This document shows positions 37,391 through 45,704 of a DNA stretch of 64,000 nt, piece after piece. Numbering within the stretch: the stretch's first letter is position 1; the number at the start of each line of letters is the position of its first letter. Made by a program: the position numbers and the translations under genes. The stretch covers positions 1 through 64,000 of the forward strand of contig CAMBMS010000010.1 of the NCBI GenBank assembly GCA_945868845.1, given 5' to 3'. Origin of the DNA: Asaia bogorensis. GTDB taxonomy: Bacteria > Pseudomonadota > Alphaproteobacteria > Acetobacterales > Acetobacteraceae. The notes under the pieces were generated by a model, which had not been told where the DNA came from, did no database searches, and saw only the letters and a list, made by a program, of their open reading frames with translations.

Positions 37391-37942
37391 TCAAGGCCGC
37401 AGACGCTGCGCCAGATAGGGCAGAAAATGCGCGACCGGCGGGGTCTCCAGATTCTTGGCCTTGGCTACCTCGTCATAACGGCGTAGCTGGATCGCCGCCT
37501 GCGCGTGCGGATTATCGAGGAACGCTTCCATCTCGATGCGCGACATGGGGCCACCTTGCAGGCCCAGGCTGCGCACGCTGTCGGGGGAGAGCTGGGCGAA
37601 GTAATCCGCCTCCGCCGCGCAGAGATAGCGCTTGGCGGCGACATGCAGGAGAACGGGCTCGGTGACCTCCTGGCCGAATAGCCGGGCGAGATATCGCTGG
37701 CCGACCTCTTCGTGGCGATCATCGATCCCCTGACCGGCCGGGTCTTCACCCAGATCATGGATCATGTGCCCAATATCGTGCAGTAACGCGGCGGCGATCA
37801 GCGCGGGCTGCCGGCCATCGCGTTCCGCCAACCAGGCCGTCTGCAAGGCATGCTGGATTTGCAGCACATCATGCAAGCCATAGCGGCCCTGGCCCCGATC
37901 GGTGAGCATTGCGGCAAGGGCATGGAGATGTGGATCTGTCAC
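37391..37942 (-). CDS. HD-domain oxygenase, PhnZ-like
   Basis: 183 residues from a GTG at 37942; the open frame extends upstream but conserved sequence begins at VTDPHLHALAAML. The metal-binding pattern is as in mixed-valent di-iron HD oxygenases of the PhnZ/MIOX type: GRYGLHDVLQIQHAL, LLHDIGHMIHDLGED, GIDDRHEEVGQRYL, HVAAKRYLCA and LSPDSVRSLGLQGGP. PhnZ cleaves 2-amino-1-hydroxyethylphosphonate to glycine and phosphate; this group is usually annotated as phosphonate-degradation HD oxygenase. No PhnY or phosphonate transporter is nearby. Last gene of the CDF-tonB-pduO run, 56 bases after pduO. Confidence 0.78.
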   Translation of the reverse strand: MTDPHLHALAAMLTDRGQGRYGLHDVLQIQHALQTAWLAERDGRQPALIAAALLHDIGHMIHDLGEDPAGQGIDDRHEEVGQRYLARLFGQEVTEPVLLHVAAKRYLCAAEADYFAQLSPDSVRSLGLQGGPMSRIEMEAFLDNPHAQAAIQLRRYDEVAKAKNLETPPVAHFLPYLAQRLRP

Positions 37943-37998
37943 GGCTGACCTTTCGGTTGGGACGTTGGGGACCGGTGCCGACTTAGATGGCGAATGCT

Positions 37999-38556
37999 CT
38001 AGAGCCCCCCGGGGCGCCATGTCACATCGGCTCCGTTGGGGGCGTTGAGGGCGCGGGCGAGGATGAAGAGGTAGTCGGACAAGCGGTTGAGATAGCGGAT
38101 CAGATTGGGATTCAGCTTCTCCCGCCGGTTCAGCTGCACCAGCGCGCGTTCGGCGCGGCGAGTGATGGTACGGGCCATATGGCCGTGCGCGGCGGCGGCG
38201 ATGCCGCCGGGCAGGACAAAGCTTTTCAGGGGCGGCAGGGGCGCGTTCAGGGCTGCGGCGTCCGCCTCCAGTCGGGTTAGTGGTGCGTCGGCCAGGCGCA
38301 GCCGATCGCCGCCTATGCAAGGTACACAAAGATCGGCGCCGAGATCGAATAGGTCATTTTGGATTCGAGCCAAGGTCGCATCGATGGCGATGTGATCGCC
38401 GGTATGGAGCCGCAGCACGCCAATGGCGGCATTGGCTTCGTCCACCTCGCCAATGGCGGCTACGCGGGGCGCATCCTTCCCCAGCCGGGTGCCGTCACCC
38501 AGCGATGTTTCCCCGCCATCGCCGCCGCGCGTGGTTACCCGGTCTATGCGCACCAT
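37999..38556 (-). CDS. Cob(I)yrinic acid a,c-diamide adenosyltransferase, PduO type
   Basis: 185 residues from the ATG at 38556, which has a strong GAAGGAGG site. PduO-type fold with the ATP-binding N-terminus TTRGGDGGETSLGDGTRLGKD, then GEVDEANAAIG, and the C-terminal RYLNRLSDYLFILARALN motif. Makes adenosylcobalamin from cob(I)alamin. The window also carries a B12-dependent methionine synthase. Follows tonB by 16 bases, so TonB (possibly for vitamin B12 uptake) and cobalamin adenosylation may be coexpressed. Confidence 0.93.
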   Translation of the reverse strand: MVRIDRVTTRGGDGGETSLGDGTRLGKDAPRVAAIGEVDEANAAIGVLRLHTGDHIAIDATLARIQNDLFDLGADLCVPCIGGDRLRLADAPLTRLEADAAALNAPLPPLKSFVLPGGIAAAAHGHMARTITRRAERALVQLNRREKLNPNLIRYLNRLSDYLFILARALNAPNGADVTWRPGGL

Positions 38557-38572
38557 GGGAAATCCTCCTTCA

Positions 38573-39325
38573 TTACGAACCGACGAGAATGAATTGTAAG
38601 GCCAGTGGAATCGTGAGGGGTATGGCAATGCCTTCCGCACGGCCCGGCCGGAATCGCCATTTTGCCACGGCGTCGCGCGCCGCGCGGTCCAATAATGGGA
38701 AACCCGAGCTGACCGCCACACTCACTGTCAGCGCGCCGCCATCTGTTCCCACCACGACCTGCAATTCGACCGTGCCCTGCTGGCCCCGGCGCGCCGCTTC
38801 CGGCGGATAACGTGGCGGGATGTTTTGCGCCGTAGGGTCCTCGCTGGGCGGCACGGTATTTTCGCCAAGGATGATATCGGTGATGCCGTCCACGCGCCCT
38901 TCCGCGGTTGCTCCGGCACGGGGCTGGGCTGGCGGTAGGCGCGTCGGTGCAACGGTCGGGTGCGGCGGAGGGGCGTGTGGAGATGGAGGTGGTAACGCGG
39001 CCTGTTCGGCGGGTGGCGGCGGCGCGAGGACAGGCGGGGTTGGGTCCATGGGCAGGATCAGGTCTGGGGGTAGAGCGGCCTGTTCGGCGGACGAATCTGG
39101 AGCGGGCTCCGCCTCCGTGGCCTCTGCGCTCTCCTGGGTGCCCGCGCGCGGATCGGCCAGCACTTCAACCTCGAGCGTGGGCATTTCGTTCGCCGTACTG
39201 TTGGGCTCGGTTGGCGTTGGCAACGCCGCCTGCCGATACTGGCTGACGGCCAAAAATCCCAACACCGCCACCGCGTGCAACAGCAGCGATGCAAGGATCG
39301 CCCCCGCGAGGGTGAGCCGTTTCAC
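38573..39325 (-). CDS. TonB-family energy transducer
   Basis: 250 residues: one N-terminal membrane helix (about 8-27), a long Pro/Ala/Glu-rich periplasmic linker (about 40-165, many Pro-Pro-Pro and Glu), and a C-terminal TonB domain (about 170-250, NIPPRYPPEAARRGQQGTVELQVVV and WRFRPGR). It couples the proton motive force through ExbBD to outer-membrane receptors; ExbB/ExbD are not here. GTG start overlaps the CDF stop as GTGA, and pduO follows, hinting at a link to cobalamin or metal uptake. Confidence 0.88.
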   Translation of the reverse strand: MKRLTLAGAILASLLLHAVAVLGFLAVSQYRQAALPTPTEPNSTANEMPTLEVEVLADPRAGTQESAEATEAEPAPDSSAEQAALPPDLILPMDPTPPVLAPPPPAEQAALPPPSPHAPPPHPTVAPTRLPPAQPRAGATAEGRVDGITDIILGENTVPPSEDPTAQNIPPRYPPEAARRGQQGTVELQVVVGTDGGALTVSVAVSSGFPLLDRAARDAVAKWRFRPGRAEGIAIPLTIPLALQFILVGS

Positions 39326-40209
39326 AGCACCAGCACACCCTGGTGTTTGGCCTTGCCCTCCGGCTCCACATGGATAGTGACTTTTAGGAATTCCATCTCT
39401 TCCGCTAGGGCCGCCTCGATGCGATCGCAGATGGCGTGGCTGTCGGCTACGGTCATGGTACCCGGCACCACCAGGTGGAAATCGAGGAAGGTGAGCCTGC
39501 CGGCATGGCGCATGCGCAGGTCATGCGCTTCCAGCGCGCCGACCGCGTGTTCGGCGACCAGGGCGCGCACGCGCGTCACGGTGGCATCATCGGGCGCCGC
39601 GTCCATCAACCCGCCGACCGATTCCTGGATCAGCCGCATGCCGGACCACAGCACCTGCACCGCCGTGACCGCCGCCAGCAGCGGATCGAGCACCCAGTAG
39701 CCAGTCACGCTCGCCAGGCCAATACCCGCGGCGACGCCGACGGACGTGGCGACATCGGCCATCAGATGCCGTCCATCGGCCATTAGTGCGGCGGAGCGCA
39801 GGTGCCGGCCGCGCCGGATCAGCACCAGCCCCCAGCCAGCGTTCAGCGCCGTAGCGCCCGCATTCACCGCCAGGCCGATCCAGATCATGTCCGGCGCGCG
39901 TGGCGCCTGATAGGCGAGCCAGGCTTCGCGTAGGATGGCGACGGCGGCGAGCAGGATCAGCCCACCCTCAATCACAGCCGCGAAGAATTCGGCCTTCGCG
40001 TGGCCATAGGGGTGATTGGCATCGGCCGGCAGCATCGCCACCCGGATGGCAACTAGCGCGACGATCGAGGCGACCACGTTTACGATGCTTTCCAGCGCAT
40101 CTGAGTAGAGCGCGACGGACCCGGTGATCCACCACGCCACCGTCTTCAGCGCCAGCACCACAACGCCCAAGAATATACTGACGATGGCGATACGTTCGGC
40201 CCGGATCAC
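39322..40209 (-). CDS. Cation diffusion facilitator transporter
   Basis: 295 residues from a GTG at 40209 with GAGGGAGCAGG upstream. Six predicted membrane helices in the first two-thirds and a C-terminal cytosolic dimerisation domain. Hallmarks: SVALYSDALESIVNVVAS (metal site in helix 2, where the CDF pattern has Asp), HPYGHAKAEFFAAV and ALMADGRHLMADVATS (helix 5). Exports Zn2+, Fe2+, Co2+ or similar; specificity cannot be read safely. First gene of the operon with tonB, pduO and the HD oxygenase. Confidence 0.9.
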   Translation of the reverse strand: MIRAERIAIVSIFLGVVVLALKTVAWWITGSVALYSDALESIVNVVASIVALVAIRVAMLPADANHPYGHAKAEFFAAVIEGGLILLAAVAILREAWLAYQAPRAPDMIWIGLAVNAGATALNAGWGLVLIRRGRHLRSAALMADGRHLMADVATSVGVAAGIGLASVTGYWVLDPLLAAVTAVQVLWSGMRLIQESVGGLMDAAPDDATVTRVRALVAEHAVGALEAHDLRMRHAGRLTFLDFHLVVPGTMTVADSHAICDRIEAALAEEMEFLKVTIHVEPEGKAKHQGVLVL

Positions 40210-40304
40210 CCTGCTCCCTCGTGCCCTGTGTTCTGGCGCTGTAGCAGAGAGAAGGGGGAGGGGCCAGCGTCGCCGCTTCAACCTGGGAGCGACGCAAGGC
40301 GTGC

Positions 40305-40563
40305 GCGCATGCCGCGTATCTGGCCGCAATTCTGGCCGCCGATATTGCCGGCTAAAGTGCGATGCTGGCCGAGGACAAGACGGACACACTGGCAGCGCTG
40401 AAATCCTGCGTGGCCGAGACCATCGAACCTAGCGTCGAGCAGCATCCTTCGCCATCGGGGAAGTGTTGACTACGTGCGCGGCCTTGGGAAAGCAGATCAA
40501 ATATTGCCGCACGGGTGATGGGGCGCACCTCGCCTCTGCCACGGCGGGCCAGGGAGCGCCGCT
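40305..40563 (+). pseudogene. Remnant of an adenylate cyclase / alpha-beta hydrolase gene
   Basis: From 40305 the frame reads AHAAYLAAILAADIAG, a stop at 40353, then SAMLAEDKTDTLAALK, the start of a class III nucleotide cyclase domain (usual AAILAADVVGYSRLM...GTLAALKA). It ends at a stop at 40467. From 40487, in another frame, GKQIKYCRTGDGAHLASATAG resembles the N-terminus of alpha/beta hydrolases (IRYCRTPDGVRIAYATAG), which often follow or are fused to such cyclases. Almost the entire catalytic part is deleted. The rest of the 446-base gap (40210-40655) shows nothing else. Confidence 0.6.
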
Positions 40564-40655
40564 GTTACCAACGACGACTAAAAGAAACAGTTAGAACATA
40601 AGTGGGACAGCTCAATCTGGAACCACTTGATCCGTTATTTATAGCTGAACAGACA

Positions 40656-43600
40656 TTACACTGAAAAATATTTTGCCCTGGGGTTCAGGACTACGATGGC
40701 GCTGGTGGACTGTTCGGGATGCAATTGCCATTCGTCGGAGAGTGACACACCAATCCGCTCCGCGTTGAGTAGTGCGAGGAGTGGCGCTTGGTCCTCCAGC
40801 CGCGGGCAGGCAGGGTAGCCAAAGGAATAGCGGGAGCCGCGATAGGACTGCGATAGCATTTTCTCCATGTCGCGGTCGTCTTCGCTAGAAAAACCGCATT
40901 CGGCGCGGATACGTCTGTGGGTGTATTCGGCCATGGCCTCCGCCATCTCGACCGAAAGTCCGTGCAGGTAAAGATAGTCCTGATAACGATTATCCTCGAA
41001 CCACTCCCGCGCAGTGTCAGAAGCTTTCTGGCCGACAGTGACGATTTGCAGGCCGATCACGTCGCGTTCGGCATCGTCCACGTCGCGGAAGAAATCGGCG
41101 ATGCACTCGCCATTGTCCTTCGGTTGGCGTGGGAGGGTAAAGCGCGCGCGTTCGGTGGTTCCATCCTGATCGAAGATGATTAGGTTGTTGCCCTGCCCGG
41201 CGGCTTTCCAATAGCCGTAGGCGGCTTGTGGGCGCAAGATATTCTGCTCCTCGCACAGCGCGAGCATGCGGCGCATAACCGGCCGAAGTCCCTGGCGCGC
41301 CCATCCCAGGAAATCCTGCAGGCTGCGGCCCTGTTTACGGAAACCCCATTGGAATTGATAAAGGCTGCGTTCGTTGACGAAGGGCACCACGGCTTTCGCC
41401 GATGCCTCGATCACCTGCGCGCCCCAGAAAGGTGGGGCGGGGACAGGAATATCCCGTGTGAGCTGTCGCCTCCGCGCCTGCACGGTCGCTACATCTACGG
41501 GCTGGAAGGCACGAGCATCCGCCTGCCCTAACGTGCGCGCGGTGTTGCGGGATTTGCCGACGCGCCTCGCTTGCAAGGCGGCGAGATAATCGTCGAACCC
41601 GTTACCAGCTATCTTGTCCATCAGATGCAGGCCATCGAACGCATCGCGCGCATAGGCGACGCGGCCACCAATTTTACCTTGGGGCGCATACGCCGTAACG
41701 CAGGCGTCCTCCACATAATTTCGGGTGAGCGCGGCGCCCCCGAGCAGCACGGGAATATCTAGGCCCTGGCGCGACATTTCCTCCAGGTTCTCCCGCATCA
41801 CGACCGTGGACTTCACCAGCAGGCCCGACATGCCGATGGCATGCGCACGGTGTTCCGCGGCGGCGTGTAGCATGTCACCTAGTGGAATCTTAATTCCGAG
41901 ATTAACCACGCGATAGCCGTTGTTCGTCAGAATGATATCGACCAGGTTCTTGCCGATATCATGCACATCGCCTTTTACCGTGGCGAGGATAATGGTGCCT
42001 TTTTCCTGTCCGGCCACACGCTCCATATGCGGTTCCAGATGCGCGACGGCGGCCTTCATCGTCTCGGCGCTTTGCAGCACGAAGGGAAGCTGCATCTTTC
42101 CGGCCCCGAACAATTCCCCGACGACTTTCATACCGTCAAGCAGGATATTGTTTATAATGTCGAGCGGCCTGTGGTGCCGCATCGCCTCGTCCAGCTCTTC
42201 CGACAAGCCCTTCCGGTCGCCATCGACGATGCGGTCCTTCAGGCGGCCTTCCAAGGTTTCGGCGCGCTCCTTCTTGGTGGCATCCGCCGTCTTGCGGTCG
42301 GCGAATATTTCCAAGATGCGTTGCAGCGGATCATAACCTTCGGCGCGGCGATCAAAAATCAAATCCTCGGCAACTTTTACTTCCTCCAGGGAGATTAGAT
42401 GCAGTGGGCGAATTTTGGAGACATGCACGATGGCGCCGGTCATGCCGGCGTCCAGTGCGTGTTGCAAGAACACGGAATTCAGTACTGCGCGTGCTGCCGG
42501 ATTGAGGCCGAAGCTGATATTAGATAGGCCGAGAATGATCTGGATATCGGGAAACGCATCGTGGATCATACGGATGCCTTCCAGGGTCCAGAGGCCTAGC
42601 TTGCGGTCATCCTCGTTGCCGGTTGCGATGGTGAAGGTGAGCGGGTCGATCATCAGGTCGGACTGGGCGAGTCCATGCGTTCGGCAGGCAAAATCGACCA
42701 GCCGTCGCGCGATAGTGAGTTTTTCATCCGCCGTCTTCGCCATGCCCTTTTCATCGATGGTGAGCGCGATCACGGCGGCACCGAATTTCTTCGCCAGACG
42801 TAACCGGTCTTCGGCCGCGCCCTCGCCATCTTCAAAGTTAATAGAATTGATAATTGGCTTTCCGCCATGCAATTTTAGTGCGGCCTCGATGACCGGGGTT
42901 TCGGTAGAATCTATTACAAGGGGGGAATTCACCGAAGCGGTGAAGCGGCGCACCACTTCGGTCATTTCCATCATTTCATCGCGGCCGACGAAGGCGGTGC
43001 AAATATCGAGGCTGTTAGAGCCTTCGCCAATCTGTTCCCGGCCCATGTCGACGCAGCCATCCCAGTCATGGGTCGCCTGCAACTCGCGCCATTTCTTGGA
43101 GCCGTTGGCGTTGCAGCGTTCGCCGATGGAAAAATAACTGTTTTCCTGCCGCAGGCTGACCTGGCCGTATAGGCTGGCGACGGCGGGTACCCACATCGGC
43201 TTACGCGCCACCGGGGCGGGTCGGAATTTTCCTCGCGCGCGCAGCATCGCGTCCAGCGCCTGGATATGCGGCGTCGACGTGCCGCAACAGCCGCCGATCA
43301 GGTTCACGCCATCCTCGGCGACGAAGCGTTCAATCCAGCTCGCCATTTCGGCGGCGCCCAAAGGGTAAAGCGTATGCCCATCCACCAGTTCCGGCAGGCC
43401 GGCATTCGGTTGCACTGATAAAAATCCTGGCCAGTTGGTGGCGAGCCAGCGCACGTGCTCAGCCATTTCCTGAGGACCGGTGGCGCAATTGAGTCCTAGT
43501 AACGGGACGTCCAGCGCGTGCGCTACGGTGGCGGCGGCGGCGATGTCGGGGCCGACCAGCAAGGTGCCGGTGGTTTCCACCGTGACCTGCACAAAGATCG

Positions 43601-44156
43601 GCGTATCGGTGCCAGCAGCAGCGCGGGCGATCTTAGCGCCATTCACCGCGGCCTTGATCTGCAACGGGTCCTGGCAGGTCTCGATCAAAATCGCATCGAC
43701 CCCACCGGCTATCAGGCCGCGGCATTGTTCGGCCAGCGCGGCCTCCAGAGGGTCGTAGGCGATATTTCCGAGCGTGGGGAGTTTCGTGCCTGGCCCAACG
43801 CTGCCGATGACCCAGCGATGCCGCCCATCGGAAAATTTTTCCGCTGCTTCACGCGCGAGTTCGGCCGAAACTTTATTAATTTCGAAGGCGCGGTCGGCAA
43901 GATCGAATTCCCCCAGGGTGATGGGGGAGCCGCCGAACGTGTTAGTTTCCACCATATCGGCGCCGGATTCAAAATAGCCGTGGTGAATTTCACGTATCAA
44001 GTCGGGGCGCGATAAAGTTAATACTTCCGTGCAGTTTTCTCGGTCCCAGAAATCTTTTTCGATATCGAGGGTTAACGCCTGCACACGGCTGCCCATGCCA
44101 CCATCGCAGAGTAGCACCTGGTCGTTCAGAGCATCGAGCAGATGCGGGCGGGGCAT
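40656..44156 (-). CDS. metH: Cobalamin-dependent methionine synthase
   Basis: 1166 residues from the ATG at 44156 (MPRPHLLDALND). All four modules are visible: homocysteine-binding domain with zinc cysteines (GLNCATGP and GGCCGTST, residues about 225-330), pterin-binding domain (about 355-610), cobalamin domain with the axial-His motif GDVHDIGKNLVDIIL, and the C-terminal activation domain (about 900-1160, ending in ALLNAERIGVSLSDEWQLHPEQS). Transfers methyl from 5-methyltetrahydrofolate to homocysteine. The gene starts 14 bases after the ArsR/methyltransferase gene, so both are transcribed together and probably controlled by the palindrome at 45164-45185. Confidence 0.95.
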   Translation of the reverse strand: MPRPHLLDALNDQVLLCDGGMGSRVQALTLDIEKDFWDRENCTEVLTLSRPDLIREIHHGYFESGADMVETNTFGGSPITLGEFDLADRAFEINKVSAELAREAAEKFSDGRHRWVIGSVGPGTKLPTLGNIAYDPLEAALAEQCRGLIAGGVDAILIETCQDPLQIKAAVNGAKIARAAAGTDTPIFVQVTVETTGTLLVGPDIAAAATVAHALDVPLLGLNCATGPQEMAEHVRWLATNWPGFLSVQPNAGLPELVDGHTLYPLGAAEMASWIERFVAEDGVNLIGGCCGTSTPHIQALDAMLRARGKFRPAPVARKPMWVPAVASLYGQVSLRQENSYFSIGERCNANGSKKWRELQATHDWDGCVDMGREQIGEGSNSLDICTAFVGRDEMMEMTEVVRRFTASVNSPLVIDSTETPVIEAALKLHGGKPIINSINFEDGEGAAEDRLRLAKKFGAAVIALTIDEKGMAKTADEKLTIARRLVDFACRTHGLAQSDLMIDPLTFTIATGNEDDRKLGLWTLEGIRMIHDAFPDIQIILGLSNISFGLNPAARAVLNSVFLQHALDAGMTGAIVHVSKIRPLHLISLEEVKVAEDLIFDRRAEGYDPLQRILEIFADRKTADATKKERAETLEGRLKDRIVDGDRKGLSEELDEAMRHHRPLDIINNILLDGMKVVGELFGAGKMQLPFVLQSAETMKAAVAHLEPHMERVAGQEKGTIILATVKGDVHDIGKNLVDIILTNNGYRVVNLGIKIPLGDMLHAAAEHRAHAIGMSGLLVKSTVVMRENLEEMSRQGLDIPVLLGGAALTRNYVEDACVTAYAPQGKIGGRVAYARDAFDGLHLMDKIAGNGFDDYLAALQARRVGKSRNTARTLGQADARAFQPVDVATVQARRRQLTRDIPVPAPPFWGAQVIEASAKAVVPFVNERSLYQFQWGFRKQGRSLQDFLGWARQGLRPVMRRMLALCEEQNILRPQAAYGYWKAAGQGNNLIIFDQDGTTERARFTLPRQPKDNGECIADFFRDVDDAERDVIGLQIVTVGQKASDTAREWFEDNRYQDYLYLHGLSVEMAEAMAEYTHRRIRAECGFSSEDDRDMEKMLSQSYRGSRYSFGYPACPRLEDQAPLLALLNAERIGVSLSDEWQLHPEQSTSAIVVLNPRAKYFSV

Positions 44157-44170
44157 GATTTTACTTACGA

Positions 44171-45151
44171 TCAGACGATGGAGAAGGCGGGGCGGGTTTC
44201 GGCACGCCGGGGCAGGCCGGCGGGCAGGTAGGCCGACCACAGGCGGATTTCCAGCGCGCCCGCCACCCGGATGGCCGGAGTGGCTCGGAGCCCTGTATCG
44301 CGCAACATTCTTGACATTTCGGTATCGTCGAAACCCGGGCAGCGATGCGCCAGGCGCACCACGATATCGGTGCGATCGTGCCGTACCAGATCCACCACCA
44401 CCAAACGCCCGCCCGGGCGCAACACGCGTGTGGCCTCGCCCAGCACCAGGGCGGGGTCGTCGGCATGGTGCAGCACCATTTGCAACACCGCGACATCGAA
44501 CGCGCCATTGGCGAAAGGCAGCCTATACATATCCGCTAGTCGCACCGCGCAATGCGCCAGGCCCGCGCGTGCCAGCCGGGCGCGCGCTAGAGCCAGCATC
44601 GCTTTTGATGCATCTACGCCTAGCGCGGTGTCCACGCGCGCGGCCAGCACCTCCAGCAACCGCCCGGTGCCGGTGCCGATATCCAGCAATCGCCCGATAC
44701 CGTGTTCGGGGAGTAAGGCGAGCAACGCCTCCTCCACCGCCGCCGCGGGTAAATCCAGGGCCCGCATTTCATCCCAGTCCGCGCCCTGGCGGCGAAAACT
44801 GTCGGATGCCACCCGCGCGCGTTCCGCCAGCACCCGCGCCGCCAGCCGCCGATCCGCCGCCAGGGTGGTGTCATCCGCCGCCACCCGGGCCAACAGATCG
44901 CGTGCCAGCCCCGCTTGCGCTCCCCTTTGCGCCCCTCCGGCGAGAACGAACCACGTATTCACGCCTTCAGGCAGCCGTTCCAACAGCCCTGCCTCATGCA
45001 ACAGGCGCAGATGGCGGGAAATCCGCGGCTGGGACTGGCCGAGAATTTCGGAAAACTCGCTGACGCAGAACGCCCCACCGGCGGCCAGCGCCAGCAGGCG
45101 CAGCCGCGTCGGTTCCGCGGCGGCGCGTAAAGCGAGGAGAAGAGCGTCCAT
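44171..45151 (-). CDS. ArsR-family regulator fused to a SAM-dependent methyltransferase domain
   Basis: 326 residues. N-terminal ArsR winged helix (about 1-90; ALRAAAEPTRLRLLALAAGG, FSEILGQSQPRISRHLRLLHEAGLL). C-terminal class I methyltransferase (about 140-310; LLDIGTGTGRLLEVLA, ALGVDASKAMLALARARL, QMVLHHADDPALVLGEATRVL). This regulator type commonly sits next to metH or metF in alphaproteobacteria; the methyltransferase fold probably senses SAM or SAH, although catalysis has not been shown. It lacks the metal-binding cysteine cluster of arsenic sensors. It lies just upstream of metH and 13 bases after a perfect palindrome. Confidence 0.88.
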   Translation of the reverse strand: MDALLLALRAAAEPTRLRLLALAAGGAFCVSEFSEILGQSQPRISRHLRLLHEAGLLERLPEGVNTWFVLAGGAQRGAQAGLARDLLARVAADDTTLAADRRLAARVLAERARVASDSFRRQGADWDEMRALDLPAAAVEEALLALLPEHGIGRLLDIGTGTGRLLEVLAARVDTALGVDASKAMLALARARLARAGLAHCAVRLADMYRLPFANGAFDVAVLQMVLHHADDPALVLGEATRVLRPGGRLVVVDLVRHDRTDIVVRLAHRCPGFDDTEMSRMLRDTGLRATPAIRVAGALEIRLWSAYLPAGLPRRAETRPAFSIV

Positions 45152-45163
45152 GGGCTTGCAAAT

Positions 45164-45185
45164 GACATAAAGGTATCTTTATGTC
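45164..45185. promoter_or_regulatory. Palindromic ArsR-type operator
   Basis: GACATAAAG, a 4-base GTAT spacer, then CTTTATGTC: a perfect 9-bp dyad lying 12 bases before the ArsR/methyltransferase start codon and 6 bases before the divergent small CobW-like gene. Its A/T-rich dyad stands out from GC-rich surroundings. Position and symmetry fit an autoregulatory operator of the ArsR regulator. Confidence 0.75.
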
Positions 45186-45191
45186 TAGCGT

Positions 45192-45575
45192 ATGTCGTCA
45201 GACCCAGGCAGCCGTATTCCGGTTCGCTTCGTCCCGGTTCGATTAATGAGCTCCGCCTCGGCGGCGGGGGTTGTTGCTTGGTTGGTCCAGGGTGATGCGC
45301 CGGCCCCGGGGCCGGGGCCGGTAGCCCGGTTTCGCCTGCCGGTGGCCGGCGCGGGCCATCCCGCCGGTTGCGTTTGCTGCGTTCCGCGGGGGCCGGTGGC
45401 GGAAGCGCTGTCGCGCCTTTTCCTGGCCCGCGCGCGTGGCGAGGTGGCGTTCTTTCATGATGTTCTGGCTCTGCCGTTTGACGCCGCGGGGGCTGCAGCG
45501 ATCCGCGATGCCCTGGCCGCGGATTCTTTGCTTGCCGCCCGGTTCCGGTTAATGCCGGACATGCCGGCACGATAA
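45192..45575 (+). CDS. Small CobW/COG0523-like protein lacking the P-loop
   Basis: 127 residues. Not a known named family. Segments parallel the first half of COG0523 GTPases: RIPVRFVPVRL aligns with the start strand, but the expected GxxGxGKT loop is replaced by SSASAAG; GCVCCVPRGPVAEALSRLFL corresponds to the GCxCC metal motif and following helix; and AIRDALAADSLLAARFRL resembles the ILAALLSDPALAARFRL stretch. It ends where COG0523 proteins continue, so only half the domain remains. It could be a metal-binding mini-protein or a truncated relic. The first codon lies 6 bases after the palindrome at 45164-45185; an ATG at 45249 is an alternative start. Confidence 0.6.
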   Translation: MSSDPGSRIPVRFVPVRLMSSASAAGVVAWLVQGDAPAPGPGPVARFRLPVAGAGHPAGCVCCVPRGPVAEALSRLFLARARGEVAFFHDVLALPFDAAGAAAIRDALAADSLLAARFRLMPDMPAR

Positions 45576-45601
45576 ACTGCCACCCGGTATCCGGAGGCCT
45601 G

Positions 45602-45673
45602 CATGCAAGCGCCTATCACCGCGCCGCAGCGTATGGGAAGATGCGCCCTTCGCCGGCCTAGTGCGCTTGCATG
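45602..45673. repeat. 11-bp inverted repeat downstream of ppdK
   Basis: CATGCAAGCGC at 45602-45612 and its exact complement at 45663-45673, about 50 bases apart, in the 129-base gap between the small CobW-like gene and ppdK (convergent). It could take part in termination of either transcript; no T run is visible. Confidence 0.4.
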
Positions 45674-45704
45674 GTCGCACTGTGTCCCTAGACCGGCCGG
45701 GTAG

